Source: Nocardia vaccinii NBRC 15922 (lineage in GTDB: Bacteria; Actinomycetota; Actinomycetes; Mycobacteriales; Mycobacteriaceae). From it: DNA of 64,000 nucleotides. A program made the position numbers and the translations under genes. The notes under the pieces are model-generated. The model made no database searches. It had not been told where the DNA came from and worked only from the letters and a program-made list of their open reading frames with translations. Numbering within the stretch: position 1 is the first letter of the stretch; each line of letters opens with the position of its first letter. Below, piece after piece: positions 18,368 through 26,801 of the stretch. The stretch is taken from the NCBI RefSeq assembly GCF_001613305.1, contig NZ_BDCC01000010.1, positions 62,001-126,000 on the forward strand. Reading direction: 5' to 3'.

Positions 18368-19540
18368 ATGGATTTCACTCTCACCGAAGCACAGCAGGAT
18401 CTGGCGCGGCTCACCGCCGAGGTGACCGGCAAGCTGGTCACCGCCGATCGCCTGCGCGAGCTGGACTCCGATTCGGACACCGCGCGCTTCGACGAACCGC
18501 TCTGGAACTCGCTGGCCGAGACCGGCATTCTGGCCGCGGCACTGCCTGAGTCCGTGGGCGGCGGCGGTTTCGGCGTCCTGGAGCAGACGGCCGTGCTGCG
18601 TGCACTCGGACGTTCGGTGGCGCCGGTGCCCTATCTGTGGTCGATCGTGCTCGGCGCGGGGGCGCTGGCGGAGTTCGGCTCGCAGACGCAGCGCGCGCTC
18701 GCGGCCGAAGCCGCATCGGGCGCAAAGATTCTCACCGTCGCGCTGAGCGAGGAGCGCAACTGGGAGCCGTCGAAACCGGTCACCACCGCCGCGCGGGAAG
18801 GCGACGCCTGGCGCGTCACCGGATTGAAGATCACCGTGCCGTTCGCGCGGCAGGCGACACGAATTCTGGTGCCCGCCATGGTGTTCCCGTCAGGCCCGGA
18901 GGCGGCGGCGAGCGTAACCACGGAGGGGGCATCCAACCCGGCATCCGGGCAGGCGGCGGTCTTCCTGGTCGATCCGGCCGAGGCCGGGGTGCGGATCACC
19001 GATCAGATCGTCACGGACCGTACGCCCGAGGCGGAGATCGAATTCTCCGGCGCCCCGGCGGAGTTGGTCGGCACTGTCGAGCAGGGCGCGGAGATTCTGG
19101 ACTGGCTGCTGCGCCGGGCCTGGCTGGGCCTGTCCGCACACCAGCTGGGCGTGGTGGAGAAGGGACTGGACCTGGTCGCCGACTACGCCCGCGAACGCGA
19201 GCAGTTCAACCGCAAGATCGGCAGCTTCCAGGCCGTGGCACAGCGTCTGGCGGACAGCTACATCGACGTGCAGGGCATCCGCCTGGCCGTACAGCAGGCC
19301 GCCTGGTGCCTGTCCGAGAACCTGCCCGCCACCGCGGAGATCCACACCGCCAAGTTCTGGGCCGCCGAGGCCGGTCATCGCGTCGCACACACCGTCGTGC
19401 ACGTCCACGGCGGCGTCGGCATCGACCGCGACCACATCGTCAACCAGTTCTTCACCGCCGCCAAGCACAACGAATTCGCCCTCGGCGGCGCCACCGACCA
19501 CCTGCGCGCCCTCGGCGCCGAACTGGCCGAATCACACTGA
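18368..19540 (+). CDS. fadE27: acyl-CoA dehydrogenase FadE27 (ChsE5), partner subunit
   Basis: A 390-residue acyl-CoA dehydrogenase homologue with a shorter, divergent beta domain (TGLKITVPFARQA) and the ARERE-QFNRKIGSFQAVAQRLAD flavin/oligomer segment. The C-terminal region has HVHGGVGIDRDHIVNQFF. It follows fadE26 by 20 bases and is its expected partner in the heterotetramer of the first side-chain beta-oxidation cycle. The ATG at 18368 gives a family-typical start. Confidence 0.93.
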   Translation: MDFTLTEAQQDLARLTAEVTGKLVTADRLRELDSDSDTARFDEPLWNSLAETGILAAALPESVGGGGFGVLEQTAVLRALGRSVAPVPYLWSIVLGAGALAEFGSQTQRALAAEAASGAKILTVALSEERNWEPSKPVTTAAREGDAWRVTGLKITVPFARQATRILVPAMVFPSGPEAAASVTTEGASNPASGQAAVFLVDPAEAGVRITDQIVTDRTPEAEIEFSGAPAELVGTVEQGAEILDWLLRRAWLGLSAHQLGVVEKGLDLVADYAREREQFNRKIGSFQAVAQRLADSYIDVQGIRLAVQQAAWCLSENLPATAEIHTAKFWAAEAGHRVAHTVVHVHGGVGIDRDHIVNQFFTAAKHNEFALGGATDHLRALGAELAESH

Positions 19541-19562
19541 GGCGCAACCTCTCTCGATACAG

Positions 19563-19599
19563 CGGAACGCCCGCGCCACCCCTCGGCGCGGACGTTCCG
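19563..19599 (+). terminator. terminator after fadE27
   Basis: A 15-bp inverted repeat (CGGAACGCCCGCGCC and its complement, one C-A mismatch) with a 7-base loop, 22 bases past the fadE27 stop. It marks the end of the fadE26-fadE27 transcript. Confidence 0.65.
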
Positions 19600-19620
19600 G
19601 CATAGTCGGCGAAGCCGCCA

Positions 19621-19989
19621 TCACATACCGAACCGCCGCAACCGCTCCGCGATCATCGGCACCTCCCAGTGCCCCTGGCACACTTCCAGGACGAACTGCT
19701 CAGCACTGTCCACATCGAAGTTCGCGTCCAGCTTGTGCCCGTTCATCTGCAGAAAAACCCAGGTCGCATACCAGGAGAGCCGCTTATTGCCATCGATCAG
19801 AGCGCGATTGCGGGCCAGCGACTCCATCAACGCGGCGGCCTTATGCCATACATCGGGGTATGCATCCTGGCCGAAGACACTCGCCTGCGGCCGAGCCAAT
19901 GCCGAGTCGAGCAGACCGTAGTCCCGAACCTCTGCCTCGCCCAGTCGTTCCGCCAGATTCAACAATTCCTGCAATGTGAGGTACTGCAT
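19621..19989 (-). CDS. Doc-type (death-on-curing) toxin, catalytic His replaced
   Basis: A 122-residue Fic/Doc-fold protein. Doc toxins phosphorylate elongation factor Tu through a HxFxDxNKR motif. Here the motif is RALIDGNKR (residues 62-70): Asp66, Asn68, Lys69 and Arg70 are kept, but the catalytic histidine is arginine (codon CGC). The rest of the fold (GLLDSALARPQASVFG, YATWVFLQMNG, FVLEVCQG) is normal. Its ATG overlaps the antitoxin stop by one base (TGATG), so the pair is coupled. The protein may be inactive, or may act on a different substrate. No other defect is visible. Confidence 0.9.
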   Translation of the reverse strand: MQYLTLQELLNLAERLGEAEVRDYGLLDSALARPQASVFGQDAYPDVWHKAAALMESLARNRALIDGNKRLSWYATWVFLQMNGHKLDANFDVDSAEQFVLEVCQGHWEVPMIAERLRRFGM

Positions 19990-20195
19990 CAGGCCAGTCT
20001 CCGGTTCAGCTCCTCACTGACTCGTAATACATGCTCGGCCGCCTCGTTGAACAGACGGGCTCGTTCGTTGATCGCTGTGATCACCGCATCGTGCACGAAC
20101 GCCTGCATACTGACCCCCTCCGCCTCGGCACGCGTGCGCAAGGCGCTCAGTTCATCATCACTGAACCTGACATTGAGACCCGCCATGACTCTCAT
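19989..20195 (-). CDS. ribbon-helix-helix antitoxin
   Basis: A 68-residue protein (65 if the ATG at 20186 is used). N-terminal ribbon-helix-helix sequence GLNVRFSDDELSALRTRAEAEGVSMQAFVHDAV, then a charged helix that would wrap the toxin. Placed upstream of and overlapping the Doc-type toxin. A GGTACC repeat directly upstream may be its operator. Both ATG codons have poor ribosome-binding sites. Confidence 0.87.
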   Translation of the reverse strand: MRVMAGLNVRFSDDELSALRTRAEAEGVSMQAFVHDAVITAINERARLFNEAAEHVLRVSEELNRRLA

Positions 20196-20211
20196 GGTAC
20201 CGGATGGTACC
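20196..20211. promoter_or_regulatory. possible antitoxin operator (two GGTACC)
   Basis: GGTACCGGATGGTACC: two copies of the 6-bp palindrome GGTACC four bases apart, starting one base from the antitoxin ATG. Position and symmetry suit autorepression by a ribbon-helix-helix dimer pair; no experimental basis. Confidence 0.4.
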
Positions 20212-20407
20212 GCGCAGTGCCGACAACTGGATGGATGTGCCGCACTCAGCCCTCGGGTGCGATGAGGTTGCCGAACGACTTATTTCTGCTTTGGGCGTCG
20301 CAACCAACGCGATCACGAACTCGCAGCGCCGTCCAGAGGCCTCACACCTTCGGGAGTGAGCGAAACCAGCCGACGCCGCTGAACTTCCGTGATGTCGCAG
20401 TGCTGCA

Positions 20408-21316
20408 TTACTTTTCGGATGTGGCCAGGTCGTCGAGGGTCCGGATCACGTCCGAGGGCAGATGTACCGAACCCGCGGCGAGGTTCTCGTCCAGGTGGGC
20501 GGGGTTGGAGGTGCCGGGGATCAGGAGGGTGTGGTCGTAGTGGGCCAGTTGCCAGGCCAGGCCGATCTGGGCAGGGGTCGCCTCCAGGGCAGCGGCGGCG
20601 GATACGACGGCCGGGTGTTCGGTGACCTTGGGGAAGGCGGGGAAGGCCGAACCGAGCGGGAAGTACGGAACCCAGGCGATGCCGTTGGCGCGGCAGAGGT
20701 CCAGGACGGGTTCGGCGGAGCGGTTCAGCAGGCTGTAAAGGTTCTGTACGCAGACGATTCCGGCGGGCAGGGCCTGACGTAGCTGTTCGGCGGAGACGTG
20801 GCTCAGGCCGATTCCGGCGATCTTGCCCTCGTCCCGCAGCGCCGCCAACTCGGCGAGCTGGTCGTCCAGGTCGACGATCTGATCGCCCTCGGCGACGATG
20901 CCCGGCGGCACGTCGGCGCGGCGCATATTGACCACGCCGAGCGAATCCACGCCCAGCGCAACAAGATTGGCCTCCACCTGGGCACGCAACTGCTCGGGGC
21001 GCTGCGCCGCCAGCAGCCGAACGTCGGCGTCGTACACCGCGCCAACCTTGGTCGCCAGCACCAGATCCGCCGGATACGGTGACAACGCCGCGCGGATCAG
21101 CTCGTTGACCGCACCGGCCCCGTAGAACTGTGCGGTATCGATGTGGTTCACCCCCCGCTCGACGGCCCGGCGGAGCATATCGATACCCGCTTGCCGGTCG
21201 TAGGAGCGGCCGTCGTGGTCGGTCAATTGCATTGCGCCGTAACCGATCCGGGAGACGGTCCGCGGGCCGAGCGGTGCGACGCCGCCGGGCGCGGTGGATT
21301 CGGATTGGACTGCCAT
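20408..21316 (-). CDS. aldo/keto reductase, His-lacking active site
   Basis: A 302-residue aldo/keto reductase barrel. Of the catalytic tetrad, Asp and Tyr are seen in HIDTAQFYGAG and Lys in LATKVGAV. The histidine normally found as LH-x-D is missing: the segment reads LGVVNMRRAD. Cofactor motifs IPGTSNPAHLDEN are present. It diverges from a TetR gene at 21414 with two operator copies between them, so it is probably induced by a small carbonyl compound or drug. Confidence 0.88.
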   Translation of the reverse strand: MAVQSESTAPGGVAPLGPRTVSRIGYGAMQLTDHDGRSYDRQAGIDMLRRAVERGVNHIDTAQFYGAGAVNELIRAALSPYPADLVLATKVGAVYDADVRLLAAQRPEQLRAQVEANLVALGVDSLGVVNMRRADVPPGIVAEGDQIVDLDDQLAELAALRDEGKIAGIGLSHVSAEQLRQALPAGIVCVQNLYSLLNRSAEPVLDLCRANGIAWVPYFPLGSAFPAFPKVTEHPAVVSAAAALEATPAQIGLAWQLAHYDHTLLIPGTSNPAHLDENLAAGSVHLPSDVIRTLDDLATSEK

Positions 21317-21362
21317 CTACATGATCCTGTTCTGAGTGGGATAGTGGAGTTCGACAGCTATA

Positions 21363-21376
21363 CGGAGGACCCTCCG
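21363..21376. promoter_or_regulatory. TetR operator copy 1
   Basis: CGGAGG-AC-CCTCCG, a perfect 6+2+6 palindrome between the aldo/keto reductase and TetR genes. The same palindrome recurs 36 bases away. Confidence 0.7.
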
Positions 21377-21398
21377 CATAGTTCGAGCGTAGCAGAAA

Positions 21399-21412
21399 CG
21401 GAGGGACCTCCG
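21399..21412. promoter_or_regulatory. TetR operator copy 2, overlapping the tetR ribosome-binding site
   Basis: CGGAGG-GA-CCTCCG, same arms as copy 1. Its left arm supplies the GGAGG that would act as ribosome-binding site for the TetR start at 21414 or 21417. Confidence 0.7.
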
Positions 21413-21413
21413 C

Positions 21414-21980
21414 TTGGTGAACAGAACCCGAGCCCCGCGCGCCGATGCGCATCGCAACCGAGAGCGCCTGCTCGAGGCCGCGAAAACCGCCTTCGCCGAG
21501 GGCGACAAGGTGTCCCTGGAATCGATCGCACGCGCGGCCGGAGTGGGCATCGGCACGCTCTACCGGCATTTCCCCACCCGCGAGGATCTGATCGAGGCCG
21601 TCTACCGGGCCGAACGCCGACGCCTCTGTGAGGCCGTCGACGACCTGGTCACCGGTCCCGACGCCGCGGTGGCGCTGCGGGCCTGGATGGACCGCTTCGG
21701 TGACTACATCTCCGCCAAACGCGAGATGGCCGACGCCGTGCGCGCGATCATCGCCTCCGGCGCGATCACCGCGGAGGAGGCGCGCGCCGAATTGTCCACA
21801 GCCGTACAGAAACTCATCAAGGCGGGCGCCGCCCAGGGCACCCTGCGCCCGGATGTGCCCGCACAGGACGTGGTCGCGAGCCTGCTCGGCATCTTCCTGG
21901 CCTGCGGCGCACCCGAACAACGCGAGCAGGCGGGCCGAATGATGGATCTACTCATGGACGGCCTGCGAAACATCCGATGA
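21414..21980 (+). CDS. TetR-family repressor
   Basis: A 188-residue TetR. DNA-binding helices at about 18-62 (RERLLEAAKTAFAEGDKVSLESIARAAGVGIGTLYRHFPTRE in pieces) and a ligand/dimer domain of SBP-bacterial type (DYISAKREMADAVRAII). Start is TTG 21414 or GTG 21417; the only ribosome-binding site is the GGAGG inside operator copy 2. It should repress itself and the divergent aldo/keto reductase. Confidence 0.9.
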   Translation: MVNRTRAPRADAHRNRERLLEAAKTAFAEGDKVSLESIARAAGVGIGTLYRHFPTREDLIEAVYRAERRRLCEAVDDLVTGPDAAVALRAWMDRFGDYISAKREMADAVRAIIASGAITAEEARAELSTAVQKLIKAGAAQGTLRPDVPAQDVVASLLGIFLACGAPEQREQAGRMMDLLMDGLRNIR

Positions 21981-22044
21981 GTTTGGTCCGCTCGCATCGT
22001 CGGCATAGGTGACAACGACGGGACTGCGTGCCGAGAGGACCGAT

Positions 22045-22461
22045 ATGGCCAGCAAGATGATCTTCGTGAATCTCCCGGTCGACGATCTGGAACGGTCCAA
22101 GAGCTTCTACGCGGCCCTCGGCTGGACGGTGAACCAGGAGTTCACCGACGACAATGCCGCCTGCGTGGTGATCGATGACAACATCTGCCTGATGTTGCTG
22201 ATCAAACCGTTCTTCGAGACCTTCACCCGCCGCCCCCTGGCCGAGACCACAGCCTCGGTCGGATCCATCTACGCGCTGGCCCTGAGCAGCGCGCAGGAGG
22301 TCGACGACCTCACCGGCGCTGCCCTGCGCGCCGGTGCGGCCGAAGAGGTCAATGCGGACAAGCGCGCCCAGGAACGCGGGGTCGGAATGTACGGGCGGAC
22401 CTTCGCCGATCCGGACGGCCATCAGTGGGAACCGTTCTACATGGCCGGCCCGAGCGCTTGA
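22045..22461 (+). CDS. VOC (glyoxalase/extradiol) family protein
   Basis: A 138-residue vicinal-oxygen-chelate protein: two beta-alpha-beta-beta-beta modules, KMIFVNLPVDDLERSKSFYAALGW at the start and GRTFADPDGHQWEPFYM at the end. The lone metal-ligand pattern is incomplete (first His replaced by Val/Asn). ATG 22045 follows GAGAGGA. Faces the sigma-factor gene tail to tail; VOC genes are frequent neighbours of ECF sigma genes of this class. Confidence 0.88.
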   Translation: MASKMIFVNLPVDDLERSKSFYAALGWTVNQEFTDDNAACVVIDDNICLMLLIKPFFETFTRRPLAETTASVGSIYALALSSAQEVDDLTGAALRAGAAEEVNADKRAQERGVGMYGRTFADPDGHQWEPFYMAGPSA

Positions 22462-22467
22462 TCCGGC

Positions 22468-23457
22468 CTACACCCGCAACTCCGGCGGCAGCCCGAACAA
22501 CGGGAACATCCGGTCGGTGTCGAGGAAGAAGTTCAGCCCGCCGATGCCGTCGCCGTCGAGTTCCAGGATGATCACCGCCCACGGCTCGAGCACACCCGGC
22601 CGCTCCCCCGGCTTGTACTGACCGAAGGCGGGCAGGCCGTTGGCCCCCTCGAGCGGGACCAGCCGGGAACCACGGCAGGCCGAGGGCCCTGGACTGAGCA
22701 TGAAGTCCGCGACGTGACCGGGCCCCGAGACCCACAGCTCGATCGGCGGCATCGACAGCGCCACATCATTTTTCAGCAGGGAGGTCAGCGCGTCCATGTC
22801 GTATGCCTCGAACGCCTCGACGAAACCGTCGACGAGCCGGCGCTGCTTCTCGTCCGACTCGTCGTAACCGCCGCCGCTGTCCGGCTGCACCTTGGACATG
22901 GTCGCCCGCGCCCGCTGCAGTGCGCTGTTGACCGAGGCCGGTGACATGGTGAGCAGGTCGGCGGTCTCGTTGGCGGAGAAGCGCAGCACCTCGCGCATGA
23001 TCAGGATCGCGCGCTGGGTGGCCGGAAGATGTTGCACCGCTGCCACGAACGCCAACCGCAGCGAATCCTTCGCGGTGGCGTGCTCGGCCGGATCGGCGCC
23101 GAAGGCCAGGCCGTTGGGGATGGGCTCGATCCAGACGTAGTCCGGCTGCGGGGCCGGTATCGGACTGCCGGGGCTGGAGGGACCGTTCAGGTCCATCGGC
23201 CGGGCGCGGCGCTGCGGGCCGTCGAGCATGTCCAGGCAGACATTGGTGGTGATCTTGTACAACCAGGACCGCACGCTGGCCCGGCCCTCGAACGAGTCGT
23301 AGGACTTCCACGCCCGGGTGAAGGCCTCCTGAACGGCGTCCTCGGCCTCGAACGAGGACCCCAACATCCGGTAGGCGTAAGCGCACAGCTCCCGCCGATA
23401 CCCCTCGAACTGCTGCAGCACCTCGTCGACGGCGCCGGTGGAACGCGTCTGGTTCAT
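22468..23457 (-). CDS. ECF sigma factor with SnoaL-like C-terminal domain (SigG type)
   Basis: A 329-residue extracytoplasmic-function sigma factor. Sigma region 2 about 12-80 (ELCAYAYRMLGSSFEAEDAVQEAFTRAW in pieces; DGPQRRARPMDL linker), region 4 about 135-190 (LPATQRAILIMREVLRFSANETADLLTMSPASVNSALQRAR), then a SnoaL/NTF2-like domain of about 120 residues. This layout is that of the SigG/SigJ groups, where the extra domain regulates activity in place of an anti-sigma factor. No anti-sigma gene is adjacent. Confidence 0.9.
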   Translation of the reverse strand: MNQTRSTGAVDEVLQQFEGYRRELCAYAYRMLGSSFEAEDAVQEAFTRAWKSYDSFEGRASVRSWLYKITTNVCLDMLDGPQRRARPMDLNGPSSPGSPIPAPQPDYVWIEPIPNGLAFGADPAEHATAKDSLRLAFVAAVQHLPATQRAILIMREVLRFSANETADLLTMSPASVNSALQRARATMSKVQPDSGGGYDESDEKQRRLVDGFVEAFEAYDMDALTSLLKNDVALSMPPIELWVSGPGHVADFMLSPGPSACRGSRLVPLEGANGLPAFGQYKPGERPGVLEPWAVIILELDGDGIGGLNFFLDTDRMFPLFGLPPELRV

Positions 23458-23572
23458 GCCCGACCCCGCTAGCGCTCGGCTGTGAATCTGATTCGATGAC
23501 TCATGTCACACACTCTGGCACAGGGCACCGACAAGTAAATACCCCCGAATCCGGGGCGACACGAATCCAAAC

Positions 23573-23586
23573 GTGATTCACATCAC
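23573..23586. promoter_or_regulatory. possible CRP-type site upstream of the sigma gene
   Basis: GTGATTCACATCAC is a symmetric GTGAT-4-ATCAC element about 115 bases upstream of the sigma factor start. It resembles CRP/FNR-type sites. The match is weak and rests on the pattern only. Confidence 0.25.
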
Positions 23587-23679
23587 TTTAGAATCGCGGA
23601 AAATCCCAGCTCGAACCCGCAGGGCGATCCGACCGGCCCGGCGGCGCGCGAATCCGAGAATCTCCGCGAATCCGAGCGT

Positions 23680-24660
23680 CTAGGAGTCCGACCGGGACGT
23701 GCCGTGCGCGGCGAAGGACTGCCGATCCCCCGCCCAGCCCGCCGAGACGATCTTCTCCAGTTCGGCGCGATCCTCGGCATCGAACTCGATCGCCGCCGCC
23801 GCGGCGTTCTGCACGATTCGCTCCGCCCGGCGGCTGCCCGGAATCGGCACCACATCGGGGCCCTGCGCCAACAGCCAGGCCAGCGCGAGCTGTCCGGTCG
23901 TGATCCCGAGCCGGTCCGCGAGTGCGCGCAACGCCGCTACCCGCGTCAGATTGCTCGCCAGATTCTCACCGGAGAACCGCGGATCGTTGCGCCGGAAGTC
24001 ACTGGCGGCGACGGTCTCGGAAGTGAGTGTCGCGGTGAGCAATCCGCGGCCGAGTGGACTGTAGGGCACCAGCCCGACACCCAGTTCGCGCGCGGCGGGC
24101 ACCACGTCGTTCTCCGGTTCGCGCCACAGCAGCGACCATTCGAACTGCACCGCGGCGATCGGATGCACCGCCGCCGCCTGTGCGAGCTGCTCCGGATTCA
24201 CCTCGGACACGCCCAGGTGACGAACCTTGCCCGCGTGCACGAGATCGGCCATCGCGCCGATGGTTTCGGCGATCGGCACCTCCGGATCGACCCGGTGCAG
24301 GTAGTACAGATCGATCACCTCGCGCCCGAGCCGTGCCAGCGAGGCGTCGCAATACTCGTGCACCCGTTCGGGTTTCGCGTCCAGATACACGCCGTTCTCG
24401 CCGCGCACGATGCCGAATTTCGTCGCCACCCGCACATCCGGGCCCGCGTCGCGCAGCGCCCGCGCCAGCAGACGCTCGTTGTGCCCGCTGCCGTAACTCT
24501 GCGCGGTGTCGAAAAGCGTTGTGCCGGAATCGATCGCCGTGTGGATCGCGGTGACCGACTCGTCGTCGTCCACCGCACCGTAACCCTGGGAGAAACCCAT
24601 ACAACCCAGACCGATCGCGGAAACCGCCGGTCCGGAGCTACCGAGAGTGCGTTGTCGCAT
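23680..24660 (-). CDS. aldo/keto reductase
   Basis: A 326-residue aldo/keto reductase with all four catalytic residues: Asp and Tyr in LFDTAQSYGSGHNE, Lys in VATKFG and His in DLYYLHRVD. NADPH-binding GSRRAERIVQNAAAA near the C-terminus. The ATG at 24660 follows GAGGG; an upstream open stretch is not used. Similar to general stress/detoxification reductases (AKR13 type). No operon partner. Confidence 0.92.
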   Translation of the reverse strand: MRQRTLGSSGPAVSAIGLGCMGFSQGYGAVDDDESVTAIHTAIDSGTTLFDTAQSYGSGHNERLLARALRDAGPDVRVATKFGIVRGENGVYLDAKPERVHEYCDASLARLGREVIDLYYLHRVDPEVPIAETIGAMADLVHAGKVRHLGVSEVNPEQLAQAAAVHPIAAVQFEWSLLWREPENDVVPAARELGVGLVPYSPLGRGLLTATLTSETVAASDFRRNDPRFSGENLASNLTRVAALRALADRLGITTGQLALAWLLAQGPDVVPIPGSRRAERIVQNAAAAAIEFDAEDRAELEKIVSAGWAGDRQSFAAHGTSRSDS

Positions 24661-24851
24661 GCCCTCATGATCGCTGGGCGGCCCGACGCGTGCCAATAGA
24701 GTTTCCGATCCCATCCATCGGCCTGCCTATGGGTGGCGGCGACGTGCGACGTCCCTTCCGGTCGCCGCACCGCCGAGCGCACAACGGGTTCCGGCCGAAA
24801 ACCCCCGCACGCAGGACATCTCCGGCCGGAAGGGCGCACTTCTCGCGAGAA

Positions 24852-26504
24852 CTACTTCGTCGCGGGAGCGTGCGCTTCCTCGTCGGCGGGACGCGACTCC
24901 GCGTGCGCATGCGCCCACTTGTAGTCGGGCTTACCCGCGGGCGAGCGCTTGATCTCGTCCACGAACCACAGGCTGCGCGGCAGCTTGTAGGACGAGATCT
25001 CCTGCGAGAGAACGGGACGCAGCTGTTCCAGCGTCGGCCGGACCGCACCGCGGCACTGCACCACCGCGGCCACCCGATGCCCCCAGCGCTCGTCCGGAAC
25101 GCCGATCACCAGCGCGTCGAAGACCTCCGGGTGGCACTTGAGCGCACCCTCGACCTCTTCGGGATAGATCTTCTCGCCACCGCTGTTGATGCTGACCGAA
25201 CCGCGGCCGAGCATGGTGACGGTGCCGTCCTCCTCGACGCGGGCGAAGTCACCGGGAATGGAGTAGCGAGTCCCGTTGAACTCCTTGAACGTCGCCGCGG
25301 TCTTGACCGGGTCGTTGTAGTACCCGAGCGGGATGTGGCCCTTGCGCGCGAGGATGCCGACCTGACCGGAGCCGGGCGTCACCGGATTGCCGTCCTCGTC
25401 GAGAACCTCTGTGGCCGAATCGATCTTCACCCGCGGTCCGCCGGTGTGCGTGGCGCCCTTGGCCGCGATGGACAGTCCGCCGAAGCCGGTCTCCGAGGAA
25501 CCGATCGAATCGGTGATGACCGTATTGGGCAGGTGTTCCATGAACTTGTCCTTCAGCGCGGGCGAGAACAGCGCCGCACTGCTGGCCATCGCCCACAGAT
25601 TCGAATGCTGGTAGGGCTCACCGGTTTCCGGGTGGCCCGCCTCGAGCGCGTCGAGCATCGGGCGCGCCATGGCGTCGCCGGTGATGAAGATGAGGTTCAC
25701 GTTGTGCCGGTCGATGGCCTGCCACACGCCGTGTCCGGTGAACTCCGGCAGCATGATGGCCTTACCGCCGTCGAACAGGCTGTGGAAGGTCGCCGCCTGA
25801 GAACCGCCGTGGATCATCGGCGGAATCGGATACCGCACCATCTGCGCGCCGTTCGCGCCGTTCTTGGCCTGCTGCCACTCGTCCTCGATGTATTCGCCGG
25901 TGACGAAGTTGATGCCGCCGCCGAGCACTCGCCACCAGTCCTGCTGCCGCCACATCACGCCCTTGGGCATGCCGGTGGTGCCGCCGGTGTAGATCATGAA
26001 GATGTCGTCGGGCGAGCGGTCGCCGAAGTCCCGCTCCCCGTGCGAGGCGGCAAGGGCCGCTTCGTATTCCACCGAAGCAGCCGCGAGCGGGTACTGATCC
26101 TCGGTACCGTCGTTCACCGCGAGGACGGCCTTCAGCTTGGGGGTGTTCGGCCGCACCGCGCTGACCCGATCGGTGTAACGGCGCTCGTGGATGAGCGCGA
26201 CCATGTCGGAGTTGTCGAAGATGTACTGCAGTTCGTTCTCGACGTACCGGAAGTTGACGTTGACCATGACCGCCCGCGCCTTGAACACCGCCACCATGGC
26301 CTCGACGGCCTCGATGGTGTTGCGCGAGTAGATGCCGACCTTGTCGCCCGGTTGCACACCGCGCTCCAGCAGGTGATGTGCCAGCCGGTTGGCCCGATCC
26401 TCCAACTCGGCATAGGTCACCGAGCGGGTGTCATCGGCCAGCGCGACGCGCTCCGGCACGAGGTCGATCGTGTGTTCGACAAGGTCCGCTATGTTATGGC
26501 TCAC
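24852..26504 (-). CDS. fadD19: FadD19, sterol side-chain CoA ligase
   Basis: A 550-residue acyl-CoA synthetase: AMP-binding P-loop YTGGTTGMPKGV, IGSSETG region, the GRGSVSINSGGEKIYPEEVE hinge in pieces and a C-terminal RSPAGKPDYKWA lysine segment. FadD19 makes the CoA ester of C26-oxidised cholesterol side chains. Start GTG 26504 gives the family N-terminus SHNIADLVEH; an 91-codon open extension upstream covers the promoter and is discarded. A KstR-like operator lies 11 bases upstream of the start codon. There is almost no room for a ribosome-binding site, so the message may be leaderless. Confidence 0.93.
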   Translation of the reverse strand: MSHNIADLVEHTIDLVPERVALADDTRSVTYAELEDRANRLAHHLLERGVQPGDKVGIYSRNTIEAVEAMVAVFKARAVMVNVNFRYVENELQYIFDNSDMVALIHERRYTDRVSAVRPNTPKLKAVLAVNDGTEDQYPLAAASVEYEAALAASHGERDFGDRSPDDIFMIYTGGTTGMPKGVMWRQQDWWRVLGGGINFVTGEYIEDEWQQAKNGANGAQMVRYPIPPMIHGGSQAATFHSLFDGGKAIMLPEFTGHGVWQAIDRHNVNLIFITGDAMARPMLDALEAGHPETGEPYQHSNLWAMASSAALFSPALKDKFMEHLPNTVITDSIGSSETGFGGLSIAAKGATHTGGPRVKIDSATEVLDEDGNPVTPGSGQVGILARKGHIPLGYYNDPVKTAATFKEFNGTRYSIPGDFARVEEDGTVTMLGRGSVSINSGGEKIYPEEVEGALKCHPEVFDALVIGVPDERWGHRVAAVVQCRGAVRPTLEQLRPVLSQEISSYKLPRSLWFVDEIKRSPAGKPDYKWAHAHAESRPADEEAHAPATK

Positions 26505-26514
26505 ACGACAAAAA

Positions 26515-26528
26515 TAGAACGTGTTCTC
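26515..26528. promoter_or_regulatory. KstR-like operator at fadD19
   Basis: TAGAACGTGTTCTC matches TnnAACnnGTTnnA except the last base; inner 12 bases AGAACGTGTTCT are a perfect palindrome. Located just upstream of the fadD19 start. Confidence 0.85.
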
Positions 26529-26753
26529 GGCCCTGACAAGACTTGATTTACGGGGTTTACTAATTGAGCTGACCCTTTGGCCTCCGCTCCGCTCCGGCGG
26601 TCCGCGGCCCTCCAGGGCCGAATTCTTCCCTCCTGGCGCTCCCCCGCTCCGTCGGTCCAGAATCGACCCGGGCCGCGGCCTCGGAGCTGGCGTTTCCAGG
26701 TGCCGACAGCCGGGTGACGCAACGAGTGATGGATCTGATCGCCCAGAATCGAC

Positions 26754-26790
26754 GTGGCCGAATCCGATGTTCACCATCGGATTCGGCCAC
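26754..26790 (-). terminator. strong terminator after the F420 oxidoreductase gene
   Basis: A perfect 16-bp inverted repeat (GTGGCCGAATCCGATG and its complement) with a 5-base loop, 11 bases past the stop codon of the gene at 26802. It insulates this gene from fadD19 downstream. Confidence 0.75.
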
Positions 26791-26801
26791 GCATCCGAGA
26801 T

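Noticed and set aside
20212..20407. Possible fragment of a wHTH-type protein (minus-strand EVQRRRLVSLTPEG)
   Set aside because: Only about 30 codons, with stops in all frames nearby and no recognisable full-length relative. Not enough for a pseudogene call.
20313..21920. Minus-strand frame of 535 codons through both the aldo/keto reductase and TetR regions
   Set aside because: It overlaps two well-supported genes and their operators in another frame and shows no domain.
26505..26777. N-terminal extension of FadD19
   Set aside because: It would run through the KstR operator and promoter. The family N-terminus begins at the GTG at 26504, and the extension is low in complexity.
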